The notes: generated by a model from the sequence alone, not told the origin. A stretch of 64,000 nt of DNA from Ulvibacterium sp965228935 (GCF_965228935.1 NZ_OZ245846.1:744001-808000); one strand, 5' to 3'; positions 7,480 through 16,707 are shown, numbered from the stretch's first letter. Translations and numbers: made by a program.

Positions 7480-8691
7480 ATGAAGTTTTTGACCTTATGT
7501 ATCATCTTTATACTGGCACCCATGGTTCCCTTTGAATCCTCCGGTACAATTACGCTCCAAAGCATTGGTTATTGGGACGAAAATCCGGTTTCGATTTCCT
7601 TGGAAAATGGAAGGATCACCGCATTAAAGCCACTGGGGCCGGAAACGGATAGACCCCCCTTGTATATAGCTCCAGGTTTGATCGATATACAGATCAACGG
7701 GTATGTCGGGGTCGATTTTTCCGGACCGGACCTAACCGTGGAAGGAGTTGTAAAAGCGACCAAAGCATTATGGAAGGCCGGGGTTACCACCTATTTTCCG
7801 ACCATTATCACGAGTGATCTGGATCGGATTAAAAAAAACTTCGCCATTTTGGCGGAAGCCCGTAAAAATCCTGAGATAGGGCAATCCATTCCCGGATTTC
7901 ATTTGGAAGGACCCTATATTTCCCCTTTGGCCGGTTTTCGTGGAGCCCATTTGGAAAAATACATCAAAAAGCCAGATTGGAAGGAATTTCAAGAAATCCA
8001 AAAAGCGGCGGAAAATGGCATAAAGCTGATTACCGTTGCCCCGGAAATCGATGGTGCGATTCCTTTTATTCGTAAATGTGTGGAGAGCGGTATTATTGTT
8101 TCCTTGGGACACCACAATGGCTCAGCGGAAGAAATACAGCGTGCGGTCGATGCAGGTGCCACCATGGGCACTCATTTGGGAAATGGATGTGCCAATGAAA
8201 TCAACCGTCACCATAACCCCATTTGGCCGCAATTGTCCAATGATGCCATTACAATCAGTATAATCGCCGATGGCTTTCATTTGACCAAGGAGGAAGTACG
8301 TACCTTTTATAAGGCCAAAGGTGTTGAAAATACCATTCTGGTTTCCGATGCCCTGGATTTGGCCGGTCTACCTCCCGGTGAGTATATCCGGGGGGAAAGA
8401 AAATTAGTACTTACCCCGAATGTCGTGAAACTTCCCAAGGAAAATGTGTTGGCAGGTGCCGCCTCCCCTATCAGTAAATGTGTGGGCGTGGTAATGGAGT
8501 ATACCGGATGTTCCTTAAAAAATGCGGTTCAGATGGCAAGTACCAATCCGGCAAGGTTATTTTCCTTGGATGGACTAGGGGAAATTGAAGTAGGCAAACA
8601 AGCGGATCTTATCCTTTTTTCCTTAAAGGACAATCAAATGGTCGTTGAGCAAACCTATGTTGGAGGGAAATTGGTATACGACCAGGACTAG
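7480..8691 (+). CDS. nagA: N-acetylglucosamine-6-phosphate deacetylase-like amidohydrolase
   Basis: The 403-residue protein has the NagA amidohydrolase layout: APGLIDIQINGYVGVDF at about 64-80, the metal/catalytic set HLEGPY (Glu143), SLGHHNGS (His211), THLGNGC (His232) and LVSDALDLAGL (Asp290). This matches the E. coli Glu131/His195/His216/Asp273 set. NagA removes acetate from GlcNAc-6-phosphate. The first 18 residues are hydrophobic and look like a signal peptide, unusual for a phosphosugar enzyme. An internal ATG at 7522 would remove it and give a normal cytosolic NagA. The gene lies between exported oxidoreductases and the Nramp-like transporter/nagB pair, so the operon handles an N-acetylated amino sugar or a derivative. 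Confidence 0.85.
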   Translation: MKFLTLCIIFILAPMVPFESSGTITLQSIGYWDENPVSISLENGRITALKPLGPETDRPPLYIAPGLIDIQINGYVGVDFSGPDLTVEGVVKATKALWKAGVTTYFPTIITSDLDRIKKNFAILAEARKNPEIGQSIPGFHLEGPYISPLAGFRGAHLEKYIKKPDWKEFQEIQKAAENGIKLITVAPEIDGAIPFIRKCVESGIIVSLGHHNGSAEEIQRAVDAGATMGTHLGNGCANEINRHHNPIWPQLSNDAITISIIADGFHLTKEEVRTFYKAKGVENTILVSDALDLAGLPPGEYIRGERKLVLTPNVVKLPKENVLAGAASPISKCVGVVMEYTGCSLKNAVQMASTNPARLFSLDGLGEIEVGKQADLILFSLKDNQMVVEQTYVGGKLVYDQD

Positions 8692-8694
8692 TCC

Positions 8695-9936
8695 ATGAAA
8701 AACAAACCTTTTTATAGAAAATTGCTCTTGGCCTTGGCCGCCGTTGGTCCCGGCCTATTTCTTATTGGGTACAATATTGGCACCGGTAGCGTAACTACCA
8801 TGGCAAAAACTGGGGCCGAACACGGTATGGGGCTGTTCTGGGCCTTGGTGCTGTCCTGTATTTTTACGTACATCCTTATGGTGGCCTATGGCAAGGTGAC
8901 CTTGGTCAGTGGCAAGACCGCCCTATTCAATTTCAAGACGCAGTTCCGATGGGGATGGATCCTATCACTATATATTATCATTGCGCTTATCATCGGGGAA
9001 TTATTGGCCTTAATGGGTGTTATGGGTATTGTGGCAGACTTGGTCCAGGAAGGTATTCGCCTCGCTTTTGATGGACTGGTCATTAAGACTTTTTGGATCA
9101 TTCTCTTTTTTAGCATCATCCTGTATTTTTTGCTTTGGTATGGTCGATATCGGACGTTCGAAAAAGTATTGACGGTATTGGTAATCGTAATGGGACTTTC
9201 ATTTATCGTAGTTTTTTTCATGGTAAAACCTGATTTTTCTGTATTGGCGGAAGGTATTGTCCCCAATATTCCAAATACGCCCGGGGCGCTTGGGTTAATT
9301 GCCGCCATCACCGGCACTACCTGTTCCGCCGCCGTGTTCATTATGAGAAGTACCGTTGTGGCCGAAAAGGGTTGGGGTATCAACGATTTAAAAATGGAAA
9401 AACGCGACGCCCTTGTATCCGCCGCTATGATGCTTTTATTGAGTGGTGTGATTATGGCCGTAGCTGCGGGCACATTACACGTATCCGGGCTCAAATTGGA
9501 GAATACTATAGAAATGATCGATTTGTTTGAGCCAATCGGTGGTAAATTGGCCGCTTTTATACTTATCATCGGCATTACCGGGGCAGGGCTTTCTACTATA
9601 TTTCCCATAGTGTTGATCGCTCCCTGGCTGGTAGCCGATTATACGGGAAAACCCAGAAACATACACTCGGCGCAGTCCAGATGGCTTATTTTTGGGGCTA
9701 TGCTCTTTGCCTTTGGTACCGTTTTCCTGGAAGAAAGACCACCTGCGTTAATGATTTTCTCACAGGCCTTTCAGGCTTGCATCCTTCCCGCAGTAGCCAT
9801 TCCTATTTTTGTATTGATCAATAAAAAAGGTTTGATGCATGACCATAGAGCCAGCAAAAAATTAAATTTTGGAATCCTCCTGGTAATTCTGTTCTCCTTG
9901 ATTACCACATGGTTTGCCATCGTTGAATTTCTATAA
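8695..9936 (+). CDS. Nramp-fold membrane transporter with atypical substrate site
   Basis: The 413-residue protein has about 11 hydrophobic segments and Nramp-like start and order (AAVGPGLFLIGYNIGTGSV in helix 1). The hallmark D-P-G-N of helix 1 is replaced by I-G-T-G, and the M-P-H of helix 6 by C-S-A (region TGTTCSAAVFIMRS at about 205-218). These residues form the divalent-metal site in MntH/DMT1, so this member probably does not carry manganese or iron. It is translated 3 bp after the nagA-like gene and 9 bp before nagB. I infer transport of the operon's sugar or amino-sugar intermediate; this is not established for the family. Confidence 0.8.
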   Translation: MKNKPFYRKLLLALAAVGPGLFLIGYNIGTGSVTTMAKTGAEHGMGLFWALVLSCIFTYILMVAYGKVTLVSGKTALFNFKTQFRWGWILSLYIIIALIIGELLALMGVMGIVADLVQEGIRLAFDGLVIKTFWIILFFSIILYFLLWYGRYRTFEKVLTVLVIVMGLSFIVVFFMVKPDFSVLAEGIVPNIPNTPGALGLIAAITGTTCSAAVFIMRSTVVAEKGWGINDLKMEKRDALVSAAMMLLLSGVIMAVAAGTLHVSGLKLENTIEMIDLFEPIGGKLAAFILIIGITGAGLSTIFPIVLIAPWLVADYTGKPRNIHSAQSRWLIFGAMLFAFGTVFLEERPPALMIFSQAFQACILPAVAIPIFVLINKKGLMHDHRASKKLNFGILLVILFSLITTWFAIVEFL

Positions 9937-9945
9937 CTCTTCAAA

Positions 9946-10710
9946 ATGACAAAATCGTTCACAATTGACAAACTGCAGGTTGCCGTTTATGGTGACCCTA
10001 CCGAAATGGGAGAGGCGGCAGCCGATTTCGTAAAAAGCAAATTGGACGAAGCCATACGACAAAGAGACGAGGCAAACCTTATTCTCGCTACCGGGGCCTC
10101 TCAGTTTTCCTTTTTAAAGGCCCTACAAGGGAAAGTGATCGATTGGAAAAGAATTGCCGTTTTTCATTTGGACGAATACAAGGGTATTTCGGATCAACAT
10201 CCAGCCAGTTTCCGGAAGTATTTGAGAGAACGCATCCTGGATGCCGTATCCCCAAAAAAAATCTTTTTTTTGAATGGCGATGCCCCATATCTGGAAAAGG
10301 AGATGGACGATTATACGGAAGCTTTGAAACAACACCCTATAGATATCGCCTGTATCGGGATTGGTGAAAACGGTCACATAGCCTTCAACGATCCACCTGT
10401 TGCCGACTTCAACGACCCCAAATGGGTTAAACTGGTCTCTTTGGATGAAGACTGTAGAAAACAGCAATTGGGAGAAGGATGGTTCCCTACCCTAGACGAT
10501 GTTCCCAAACAGGCCCTTACCCTTACCATTCCGGCAATTATGCGTTGTAAGGCCATTAGTTGTGTGGTACCGGACGAACGAAAGGCAACTGCAGTCCATA
10601 GTACATTGCATGGGGAAATCGGTACAGAATGCCCGGCTACCATTCTAAGAACACATTCGGATACCCGACTGTTTTTGGATACCAACTCTGCTTCAAAAAT
10701 AGTCCCCTAA
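9946..10710 (+). CDS. nagB: Glucosamine-6-phosphate deaminase
   Basis: The 254-residue protein is full length for NagB and has no export signal. Key segments are LATGASQ at about 47-53 (phosphate loop), FHLDEYKG at 73-80 (catalytic Asp of the D-E-Y motif) and GIGENGHIAFNDP at about 138-150 with the ring-opening His144. It converts glucosamine-6-phosphate to fructose-6-phosphate plus ammonia in the cytoplasm, after the NagA step. It ends the operon. Its stop overlaps the stop of the convergent TIM-barrel gene by three bases, and no terminator hairpin separates them. Confidence 0.9.
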   Translation: MTKSFTIDKLQVAVYGDPTEMGEAAADFVKSKLDEAIRQRDEANLILATGASQFSFLKALQGKVIDWKRIAVFHLDEYKGISDQHPASFRKYLRERILDAVSPKKIFFLNGDAPYLEKEMDDYTEALKQHPIDIACIGIGENGHIAFNDPPVADFNDPKWVKLVSLDEDCRKQQLGEGWFPTLDDVPKQALTLTIPAIMRCKAISCVVPDERKATAVHSTLHGEIGTECPATILRTHSDTRLFLDTNSASKIVP

Positions 10711-11678
10711 ACGGTCTTCAAATAATCAATGCTTCGTTTCAGGGCTGTTTTAGGATCCTGGACCAAATCCTGTTCCACGAAAAAGTGTTTGGCCCCATTT
10801 TCTTTGGCGGTTTTAATAATCCCATTGATATCCATTTCACCGTCACCAACATTGGTCATCAAAGGAAAGAGCTCCATCCATTGCTGCATATCAGAACCAT
10901 CCCCGGAAAAATGGGTCAGCGGTTTCATATCCTTAATGTGTAACAAATGGTAACGTCCGGAATATTTTTTGAGATATTCCATAGGGTTGGCCCTACCGGC
11001 GATGGTCCAGAAAATATCCATTTCCAAAAATACCAAATCCGGGTCGGTAGCCTCCATCATCACTTGGAAGGGTATTTGACCACCAACTTCATTTAATCCA
11101 TAGCCGTGATTGTGGTAAGCGAATTTAAGTCCTAGCTTTTTCGCGTTTTCACCTATGGTATTGAAGGTATCGGCCATTTTCTTATAATCGTCCATGGACT
11201 TTCTACGGTCATCGGGAATGGCGGGAAGCGTGATGTATTCAAATCCCAAAACCTCTTTAGCCTTTCCAAAAGCCTCGATGTGGTTTTCAAGGGTATCCAA
11301 ATCCGTATGCATCGAGGGAATGTTCATGTCATGGTCTTTGAGCAATCCCCTTACTTCTTGCTCCGAAAGTCCAAAATACCCACTCCCCGAAAAACCCAAG
11401 AATGCCTCTGCCGCTTTCCAGCCAGCTTTTGCACTTTCAGAACTATAAGGATAAGGCCCAAAGAGTTCCAACTCCGTATAGCCCATTTTGGAGAGCATTT
11501 GAATACCTCCCTTGAAATCCTTTTCCAACAAGGCGGGCAATGAGAACAATTGTATTCCTATTTTATCCATAGTATCCATAATCGGTTTTGTAAATGAATG
11601 GGCTATCAGTTGCTCCATCCCTAGGGCACCAGCGGCCGATAAAAGACCAAATTGTTTAATGAAGTCGTTTCTTTTCAT
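10707..11678 (-). CDS. Exported sugar isomerase/epimerase-like TIM-barrel protein
   Basis: The 323-residue protein has a Tat-like signal (MKRNDFIKQFG then a hydrophobic stretch; Lys-Arg instead of Arg-Arg) and an AP-endonuclease-2/xylose-isomerase-like barrel. Metal-site signatures are AYHNHGYG, FLEMDIFWT, LLHIKD and FFVEQD. In Bacteroidota many exported members act on keto-sugars or inosose-like compounds, and some work with exported Gfo/Idh/MocA enzymes as hydratases in 3-keto-glycoside breakdown. That would fit the two exported oxidoreductases in the convergent operon, but it is inference. It is transcribed alone toward nagB. Confidence 0.8.
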   Translation of the reverse strand: MKRNDFIKQFGLLSAAGALGMEQLIAHSFTKPIMDTMDKIGIQLFSLPALLEKDFKGGIQMLSKMGYTELELFGPYPYSSESAKAGWKAAEAFLGFSGSGYFGLSEQEVRGLLKDHDMNIPSMHTDLDTLENHIEAFGKAKEVLGFEYITLPAIPDDRRKSMDDYKKMADTFNTIGENAKKLGLKFAYHNHGYGLNEVGGQIPFQVMMEATDPDLVFLEMDIFWTIAGRANPMEYLKKYSGRYHLLHIKDMKPLTHFSGDGSDMQQWMELFPLMTNVGDGEMDINGIIKTAKENGAKHFFVEQDLVQDPKTALKRSIDYLKTV

Positions 11679-11969
11679 GATTCTTATCCTACTACTAATT
11701 CCTCATAAATATATCAAATAATAAAAGATTTACCCAAAACCGACTTGGGTACCAAATCCACACAAAACTTTGGCTATCTTAGGCGCAAAATCCATGAAAG
11801 ATTATTGGGGACATGGAGGTAATTTTTTCCACTTTCTTTGGTATTGACCAAAACACAGCTCCGGTCCTGTTATGGGTAACGATGAAAGTGTTTGGGTTTA
11901 AAAGTTGAAAAGGCCAATGTTTAAAGCTCCTTGACCCGGACGGAAAGGACATAAAAATGATACTGTACA

Positions 11970-12899
11970 ATGCAAATCACGGGAACTTTCCTAGACGAGA
12001 TAAGCCACGATATACCACATCAGAATTGGGGGCCCAAGGAGTGGGATGCCGATTTTGCCCATATGAAAAAAATAGGTATCGATACAGTGATTCTAATTCG
12101 TTGCGGGTACCATCAATTTTTGACCTATCCCTCTGAATATTTAATCGAAAGGCACAATAGGTTTCGTCCCATTGTCGATTTGGTGAAACTGTTCCTTGAG
12201 CTTGCTGAAAAGTACGATATGACCTTTTATTTTGGCACCTATGATAGCGGCAAGTATTGGGAAACCGGTGATATGCGACAGGAGATAGACATAAACCTTC
12301 ATGTCATTGAGGAAGTCTATAAAACCTATGGTCATCACAAAAGTTTTGGCGGTTGGTATTTAAGTCTGGAATTAAGCCGAAAGACCAAGGGAGCCATAGA
12401 ATCGATTGCACAATTGGGCGACCATTGCAAGTCGGTAAGTGATGGATTGCCCGTACTGATCTCGCCATGGATAGATGGAAAGAAAGCAATAGCCGCGACA
12501 GAGGGACAACTGACGAAAGCTTCTGGTATCTCACTCAAGGAGCATGAAAAAGAATGGGATGAAATTTTTGATGGGATTAAAAATAGTGTTGATATTGTTG
12601 CTTTTCAAGATGGCCATGTGGGCTACAATGAATTGGAGGATTATTTGAGCGTAAACAAATCCTTGGCGGACAAGTATGGATTGCGATCCTGGACAAACTC
12701 CGAATCATTGGACAGGGATATGCCTATTAAATTTCTCCCCATAAAATTTGAAAAACTCATATTGAAGTTGGAGGCGGCCAAACGTGCCGGTTGCGAAAAG
12801 GCGATTACCTTTGAGTTCTCGCATTTTATGAGCCCACAATCGGCTTATTTGCAGGCCGGTCACTTATACAATCGATATATGGAATACTTCAAAATTTAA
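11970..12899 (+). CDS. DUF4434 protein (glycosidase-like TIM barrel)
   Basis: The 309-residue protein opens directly with the DUF4434 signature (ITGTFLDEISHDIPHQNWG, then DADFAHMKKIGIDTVILIR), with no signal peptide. The family has a glycoside-hydrolase-like barrel, and the acidic residues in GWYLSLELS and KAITFEFSHFMSP could serve as catalytic groups, although no activity is established here. The AGE-epimerase gene begins 6 bp after the stop, so the pair is one transcript. The 291-bp gap upstream (11679-11969) has no gene I can support and presumably carries the promoters of this unit and of the divergent TIM-barrel gene. Confidence 0.8.
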   Translation: MQITGTFLDEISHDIPHQNWGPKEWDADFAHMKKIGIDTVILIRCGYHQFLTYPSEYLIERHNRFRPIVDLVKLFLELAEKYDMTFYFGTYDSGKYWETGDMRQEIDINLHVIEEVYKTYGHHKSFGGWYLSLELSRKTKGAIESIAQLGDHCKSVSDGLPVLISPWIDGKKAIAATEGQLTKASGISLKEHEKEWDEIFDGIKNSVDIVAFQDGHVGYNELEDYLSVNKSLADKYGLRSWTNSESLDRDMPIKFLPIKFEKLILKLEAAKRAGCEKAITFEFSHFMSPQSAYLQAGHLYNRYMEYFKI

Positions 12900-12905
12900 C
12901 AATGA

Positions 12906-14102
12906 TTGCCGGTATCACTTAAGTCGGCTGAGCAAAAAAAACGGAAATTCTTGAAACAGTACGCGGACATATACAAAAATGAATTGCTCGACCAGATTAT
13001 TCCATTCTGGGAAAAACATTCCTTGGACGAAGAGAACGGTGGTTACTTTACCTGTCTTAATGGCAAAGGAAATGTTTATGATACCGATAAGTTTATTTGG
13101 CTTCAAGCCCGCCAGATTTGGATATTTTCCACCTTATACCAAAAGGTACAAAAAAGAGAAGCCTGGAAAGAAATCGCCCTCTTGGGGGCAGATTTTCTCG
13201 AAAAAAATGGGCGGGACACCCATGGCAACTGGTATTTTTCCCTGGACCAAAAGGGGAGACCCCTCGTACAGCCCTATAACATTTTCTCCGATTGCTTTGC
13301 CGCCATGGCTTTTGGAACCTTATACGACATAGAACCTAGGGAGCACTACGCGGAAATTGCCCGAACTACCTTCGGAAACATTCTTAAGCGCCAAGAGAAT
13401 CCAAAAGGAAAATACAACAAAATCTATCCGGGTACGCGCAATCTCCAAAACTTCGCCCTACCCATGATCCTTTGTAATCTCTCCTTGGAACTGGAACATT
13501 TGTTGGGGGCCGAACAGGTAAAAAATGTGACCGATTCCATAATCGATTTGGTCATTAACCAATTCTATCACCAAGAAAGCGGGCTTGTCCTGGAAAACAT
13601 TTCCGATACCGGAGAATTTGTGGATAGCTTTGAAGGCCGGTTGCTCAATCCTGGCCATGCCATTGAGGCCATGTGGTTTATCATGAACCTGGGAATCCGT
13701 AAAAATGATACAACACTTATCGAAAAGGCCGAAGAGATTATGTTCCAACAATTGGAACATGGATGGGACAAGACCTATGGCGGCATTTTTTATTTTATGG
13801 ATTTTAAGGGTCATCCTCCACAGCAATTGGAGCACGACCAAAAACTTTGGTGGGTCCATTTGGAAACTTTGGTCGCCTTGGCAAAGACCTATGCCTATAA
13901 TCAGAACCCTAAGGCGAAACTGTGGTTCGAAAAGGTACATGAGTACGCTTGGAATCATTTTCGTGATGAGCAAAACGGTGGTGAATGGTTTGGCTATCTA
14001 AACCGGAAAGGGGAAGTTATATCCGACCTTAAGGGTGGTAAGTGGAAAGGTTGTTTTCATGTTCCCCGAGCATTATTGGAAATATGGAAAACCTTGGCCT
14101 AA
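12906..14102 (+). CDS. N-acylglucosamine 2-epimerase (AGE) family epimerase/isomerase
   Basis: The 398-codon frame has the AGE alpha/alpha-barrel pattern: IPFWEKHSLDEENGGYF near the start, DTDKFIWLQARQIW at about 58-71, VQPYNIFSDCFAAMAFG at about 101-117 and GMxGGxFxGYLNRKG-like text near the end (NGGEWFGYLNRKGE). Members interconvert ManNAc/GlcNAc or isomerise mannose, cellobiose or related sugars. No in-frame ATG exists before about residue 110. Translation must start at TTG (12906, or 12951 just before the conserved part) or another alternative codon. An ATG at 12902 is out of frame and stops after six codons, and an eight-A run follows at about 12935. The gene follows DUF4434 closely. Confidence 0.85.
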   Translation: MPVSLKSAEQKKRKFLKQYADIYKNELLDQIIPFWEKHSLDEENGGYFTCLNGKGNVYDTDKFIWLQARQIWIFSTLYQKVQKREAWKEIALLGADFLEKNGRDTHGNWYFSLDQKGRPLVQPYNIFSDCFAAMAFGTLYDIEPREHYAEIARTTFGNILKRQENPKGKYNKIYPGTRNLQNFALPMILCNLSLELEHLLGAEQVKNVTDSIIDLVINQFYHQESGLVLENISDTGEFVDSFEGRLLNPGHAIEAMWFIMNLGIRKNDTTLIEKAEEIMFQQLEHGWDKTYGGIFYFMDFKGHPPQQLEHDQKLWWVHLETLVALAKTYAYNQNPKAKLWFEKVHEYAWNHFRDEQNGGEWFGYLNRKGEVISDLKGGKWKGCFHVPRALLEIWKTLA

Positions 14103-14159
14103 AAGAAATCATAGACTGCCTTGAACCTTAAACTTAAAACTTTCTATTTTTATTCAGAT

Positions 14160-15272
14160 ATGCGCTATTTTTTGTTGGTAGTCCTACTTTTCTATTTCCC
14201 ATATGCTTTGTCCCAGTCCCAAAAGGGTGTATGGCTTACCGATGTGGCCAGTAAGGCCTTGGATTCCAAGGAGGGTATTCAAGAAGTAATACGAAGTTGC
14301 AAGACCTATGGTATTGATCAGATTTATGTGGTGGTGTGGAACCGGGGCTATACCCTTTATCCCAGCGAAGTAATGCATGGGGAGTTTGGGAAAAAGGTCT
14401 CCCCCCGGTTTGCTGACAGGGATATTTTACAAGAACTGATAGACATAGCACATGCTGAAGGACTGAAAGTGCATGCCTGGTTCGAATTCGGATTTTCGAG
14501 TAGTTATCAAGAAGAGGATGGTGGACACATCCTTCGGGCAAGACCCGAATGGAAAGCCTTGGATAATGCCGGCAAACTGGTCTCAAAAAATGGGTTCCAG
14601 TGGATGAATGCCTTTGATTCCGAAGTGCAGGATTTTCTACTTTCCCTAATTACCGAAGTTGTTGAAAATTATGATATCGATGGCATTCAAGGTGACGATC
14701 GCCTACCGGCCAATCCTTCTACGGCAGGGTATGATGCACTTACGGTTTCCCTATACAAAAAAGAGCACAACGGGCAATCGCCTCCCCAGGATTACAAAGA
14801 TGCTGATTGGATCGATTGGCGTGCCAAACGATTGAACCGCTTTGCCAAAAGAATCTATGAGACCGTAAAATCCATAAGACCGGATATTGCAGTAACCATG
14901 GCGCCAAGCATCTTTCCCTGGAGTAAGGAGGAATATCTGCAGGACTGGCCAACATGGGTAAAAAACGGTTGGGTAGATGCCATAATTCCTCAGGTCTATC
15001 GGTATGATATCAAAGCCTACACCACCACTCTGGATGCCAATTTGGAATTCATGCCCGTGGGCTCCTCTATCCCATTTGTTCCTGGGGTGCTCTTGAAAGT
15101 AGGGGAATATACCCCATCCAAGCGGTTTTTAAAAAGGATGGTAAGGGCCAATCGTGAGCGGGGATTGGATAGTGAAGTCTTTTTCTTTTATGAAGGATTA
15201 AAGGAACATGAGCGGTTTTTTGGTAAAGCTTACCGGAAAACAAATCTGAATAAGACAAATGACCCACGTTAG
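14160..15272 (+). CDS. Exported GHL10-type (DUF187-like) glycoside-hydrolase-like protein
   Basis: The 370-residue protein starts at the ATG giving the signal peptide MRYFLLVVLLFYFPYALSQ. The rest is a GHL10 barrel: KGVWLTDVASKALDSKEGI near residue 22, GIDQIYVVVWNRGYTLYPSE, GLKVHAWFEFGFSS, YDIDGIQGDDRLPA and VDAIIPQVYRYD. Related enzymes lyse amidated or denuded peptidoglycan glycans or other polysaccharides. The acidic GIQGDD segment is the likely catalytic strand. Its stop codon overlaps that of the convergent TlpA gene by two bases. A decayed copy of its C-terminal coding region lies at 16708-16787 on the far side of the TlpA gene. Confidence 0.82.
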   Translation: MRYFLLVVLLFYFPYALSQSQKGVWLTDVASKALDSKEGIQEVIRSCKTYGIDQIYVVVWNRGYTLYPSEVMHGEFGKKVSPRFADRDILQELIDIAHAEGLKVHAWFEFGFSSSYQEEDGGHILRARPEWKALDNAGKLVSKNGFQWMNAFDSEVQDFLLSLITEVVENYDIDGIQGDDRLPANPSTAGYDALTVSLYKKEHNGQSPPQDYKDADWIDWRAKRLNRFAKRIYETVKSIRPDIAVTMAPSIFPWSKEEYLQDWPTWVKNGWVDAIIPQVYRYDIKAYTTTLDANLEFMPVGSSIPFVPGVLLKVGEYTPSKRFLKRMVRANRERGLDSEVFFFYEGLKEHERFFGKAYRKTNLNKTNDPR

Positions 15273-16630
15273 TTTTGCTCTTTCAACAACTCATTGATTT
15301 GTCTTTCGCTTTTGACAAGATTCTTTAAATTGGAATCCACCACTAGACCCTGTTTGTCAATTAGCATGTATTTTGGAATAAACTTGATATTGTAATTTTT
15401 GCCATAATCTGTGGACATTCCTTTTTTAATGAACAATTCCGATTGGTAATCCATTGGGGATTCCTCGTTTTCTAGAAAACCCATCCAGTTCGTTTTCTTT
15501 GCATCCAATGAAACAAACAAAAAAGCAATGTCATCACGCTCCTTAAGTCTGGCTGCCATTTTTTTAAGCTGGGGCCTACCCGCAATACAGGGGCCGCACC
15601 AACTTGCCCAATTATCTATAAAAACAATTTTACCACGATAATCGGACAACTTAACCTTTTCACCTTTTAAATTCTCGGCAGTAAAATCATAGGCCATCTC
15701 TCCTTTTTGGGTAGCCAAATAAGCCTTTGAAAGTTGTTCTATTAACGTAAAATACCTATTGTTTTTTTCTCTTTTAATCAACTCACGTAATGATTCCGAG
15801 TTCAGCAAGTACTCATGTTTTGGCCAGTAATGCGGTCGTTCAATAAGCGACTTGATATAAATCGATTTTAAGAAATCGGCATTATCCATGTTTACCACGC
15901 GTTGATCAACAAAATTCAAAAAATGTTCTATACTCTGAATTGAATCCAATTTCTTGAGATATTGTATTTCGTATTTGTAAAGCGAATTATGTGGAAATGT
16001 TTTGACCCATATGTTTTCGTCATCAACGTATTCGGTAAAACTGAAGAAACTACTCTTGGGGTCAATGTTTTTAACCATTCGACCATAAAAAAACAGAAAG
16101 GAATAAATCCAGGCATCGTTCTGATAATGAAGCAGATCTTCCATTTCTTCATCTAATTGTTCCTTATGCCCTTGTATTACTCCTTTTCGTTCTATTCTGA
16201 ACTCCTCAAAAATATTCTTTAAGGAATCCAGATCCCGGGTTCCAAAAATGAAATTGCCATGGTCTGCAAAAAAAGCATTAGTGCTTCTCCAGAGGTAAGT
16301 CAAAAGAGAGTCCTTAACATAGTTAGTGAAAATGGTGGTATCGCTTTTAACACTAATTGTTAAGTCGGTGCCACCTTCCAATATAGCCATATAACGTTGC
16401 TTGTTATCAGCTAGTTTTATTCTAGCGATGCTAGGGTTGTCAGGAACTTCAAAGTTAAATTTGGATGAGGACAAGGGTATCTTGGCCAAGAGGCGATCTG
16501 TGGTAAATTCGGTCAAAAAAACAGTATCCTGATGTACGAGGTCAGAATCCAAAAATATACTGATTGTTTTTTTATCCTGGCAGGCAATTGCCAGGATACT
16601 AAAAACAACATATAGATACTTAAACTTCAT
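15269..16630 (-). CDS. TlpA/AhpC-TSA thioredoxin-like lipoprotein
   Basis: The 453-residue protein has a lipoprotein signal (MKFKYLYVVFSILAIAC, Cys17). An N-terminal DUF4369-like beta region and a helical middle follow, and a thioredoxin fold occupies about 310-453 with the redox motif WCGPC (345-348) and a cis-Pro in IKFIPKY. Such proteins reduce or isomerise disulfides on the periplasmic side. The gene is visibly A+T-richer than those around it, points against the cluster, and is flanked by the intact GHL10 3' end and a decayed copy of it. It therefore looks like a later insertion into a GHL10-sulfatase operon. Confidence 0.85.
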   Translation of the reverse strand: MKFKYLYVVFSILAIACQDKKTISIFLDSDLVHQDTVFLTEFTTDRLLAKIPLSSSKFNFEVPDNPSIARIKLADNKQRYMAILEGGTDLTISVKSDTTIFTNYVKDSLLTYLWRSTNAFFADHGNFIFGTRDLDSLKNIFEEFRIERKGVIQGHKEQLDEEMEDLLHYQNDAWIYSFLFFYGRMVKNIDPKSSFFSFTEYVDDENIWVKTFPHNSLYKYEIQYLKKLDSIQSIEHFLNFVDQRVVNMDNADFLKSIYIKSLIERPHYWPKHEYLLNSESLRELIKREKNNRYFTLIEQLSKAYLATQKGEMAYDFTAENLKGEKVKLSDYRGKIVFIDNWASWCGPCIAGRPQLKKMAARLKERDDIAFLFVSLDAKKTNWMGFLENEESPMDYQSELFIKKGMSTDYGKNYNIKFIPKYMLIDKQGLVVDSNLKNLVKSERQINELLKEQN

Positions 16631-16707
16631 GAATCCTATGCTTACCTATTGAATTACTTCAGACTATTTATTAAAAATATAACATAAAGTTTGATTCGGT
16701 TAACGTA

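Noticed and set aside
8886..9608. 240-codon antisense frame on the minus strand
   Set aside because: It lies entirely inside the Nramp-like gene, whose helices and position in the operon are convincing. The antisense translation has no family features.
11795..11969. Possible vestige of a small gene (a frame with LLDPDGKDIKM, VOC-like ending) before DUF4434
   Set aside because: Only about 55 codons with one in-frame stop; the resemblance to a VOC-fold tail is too short to support.
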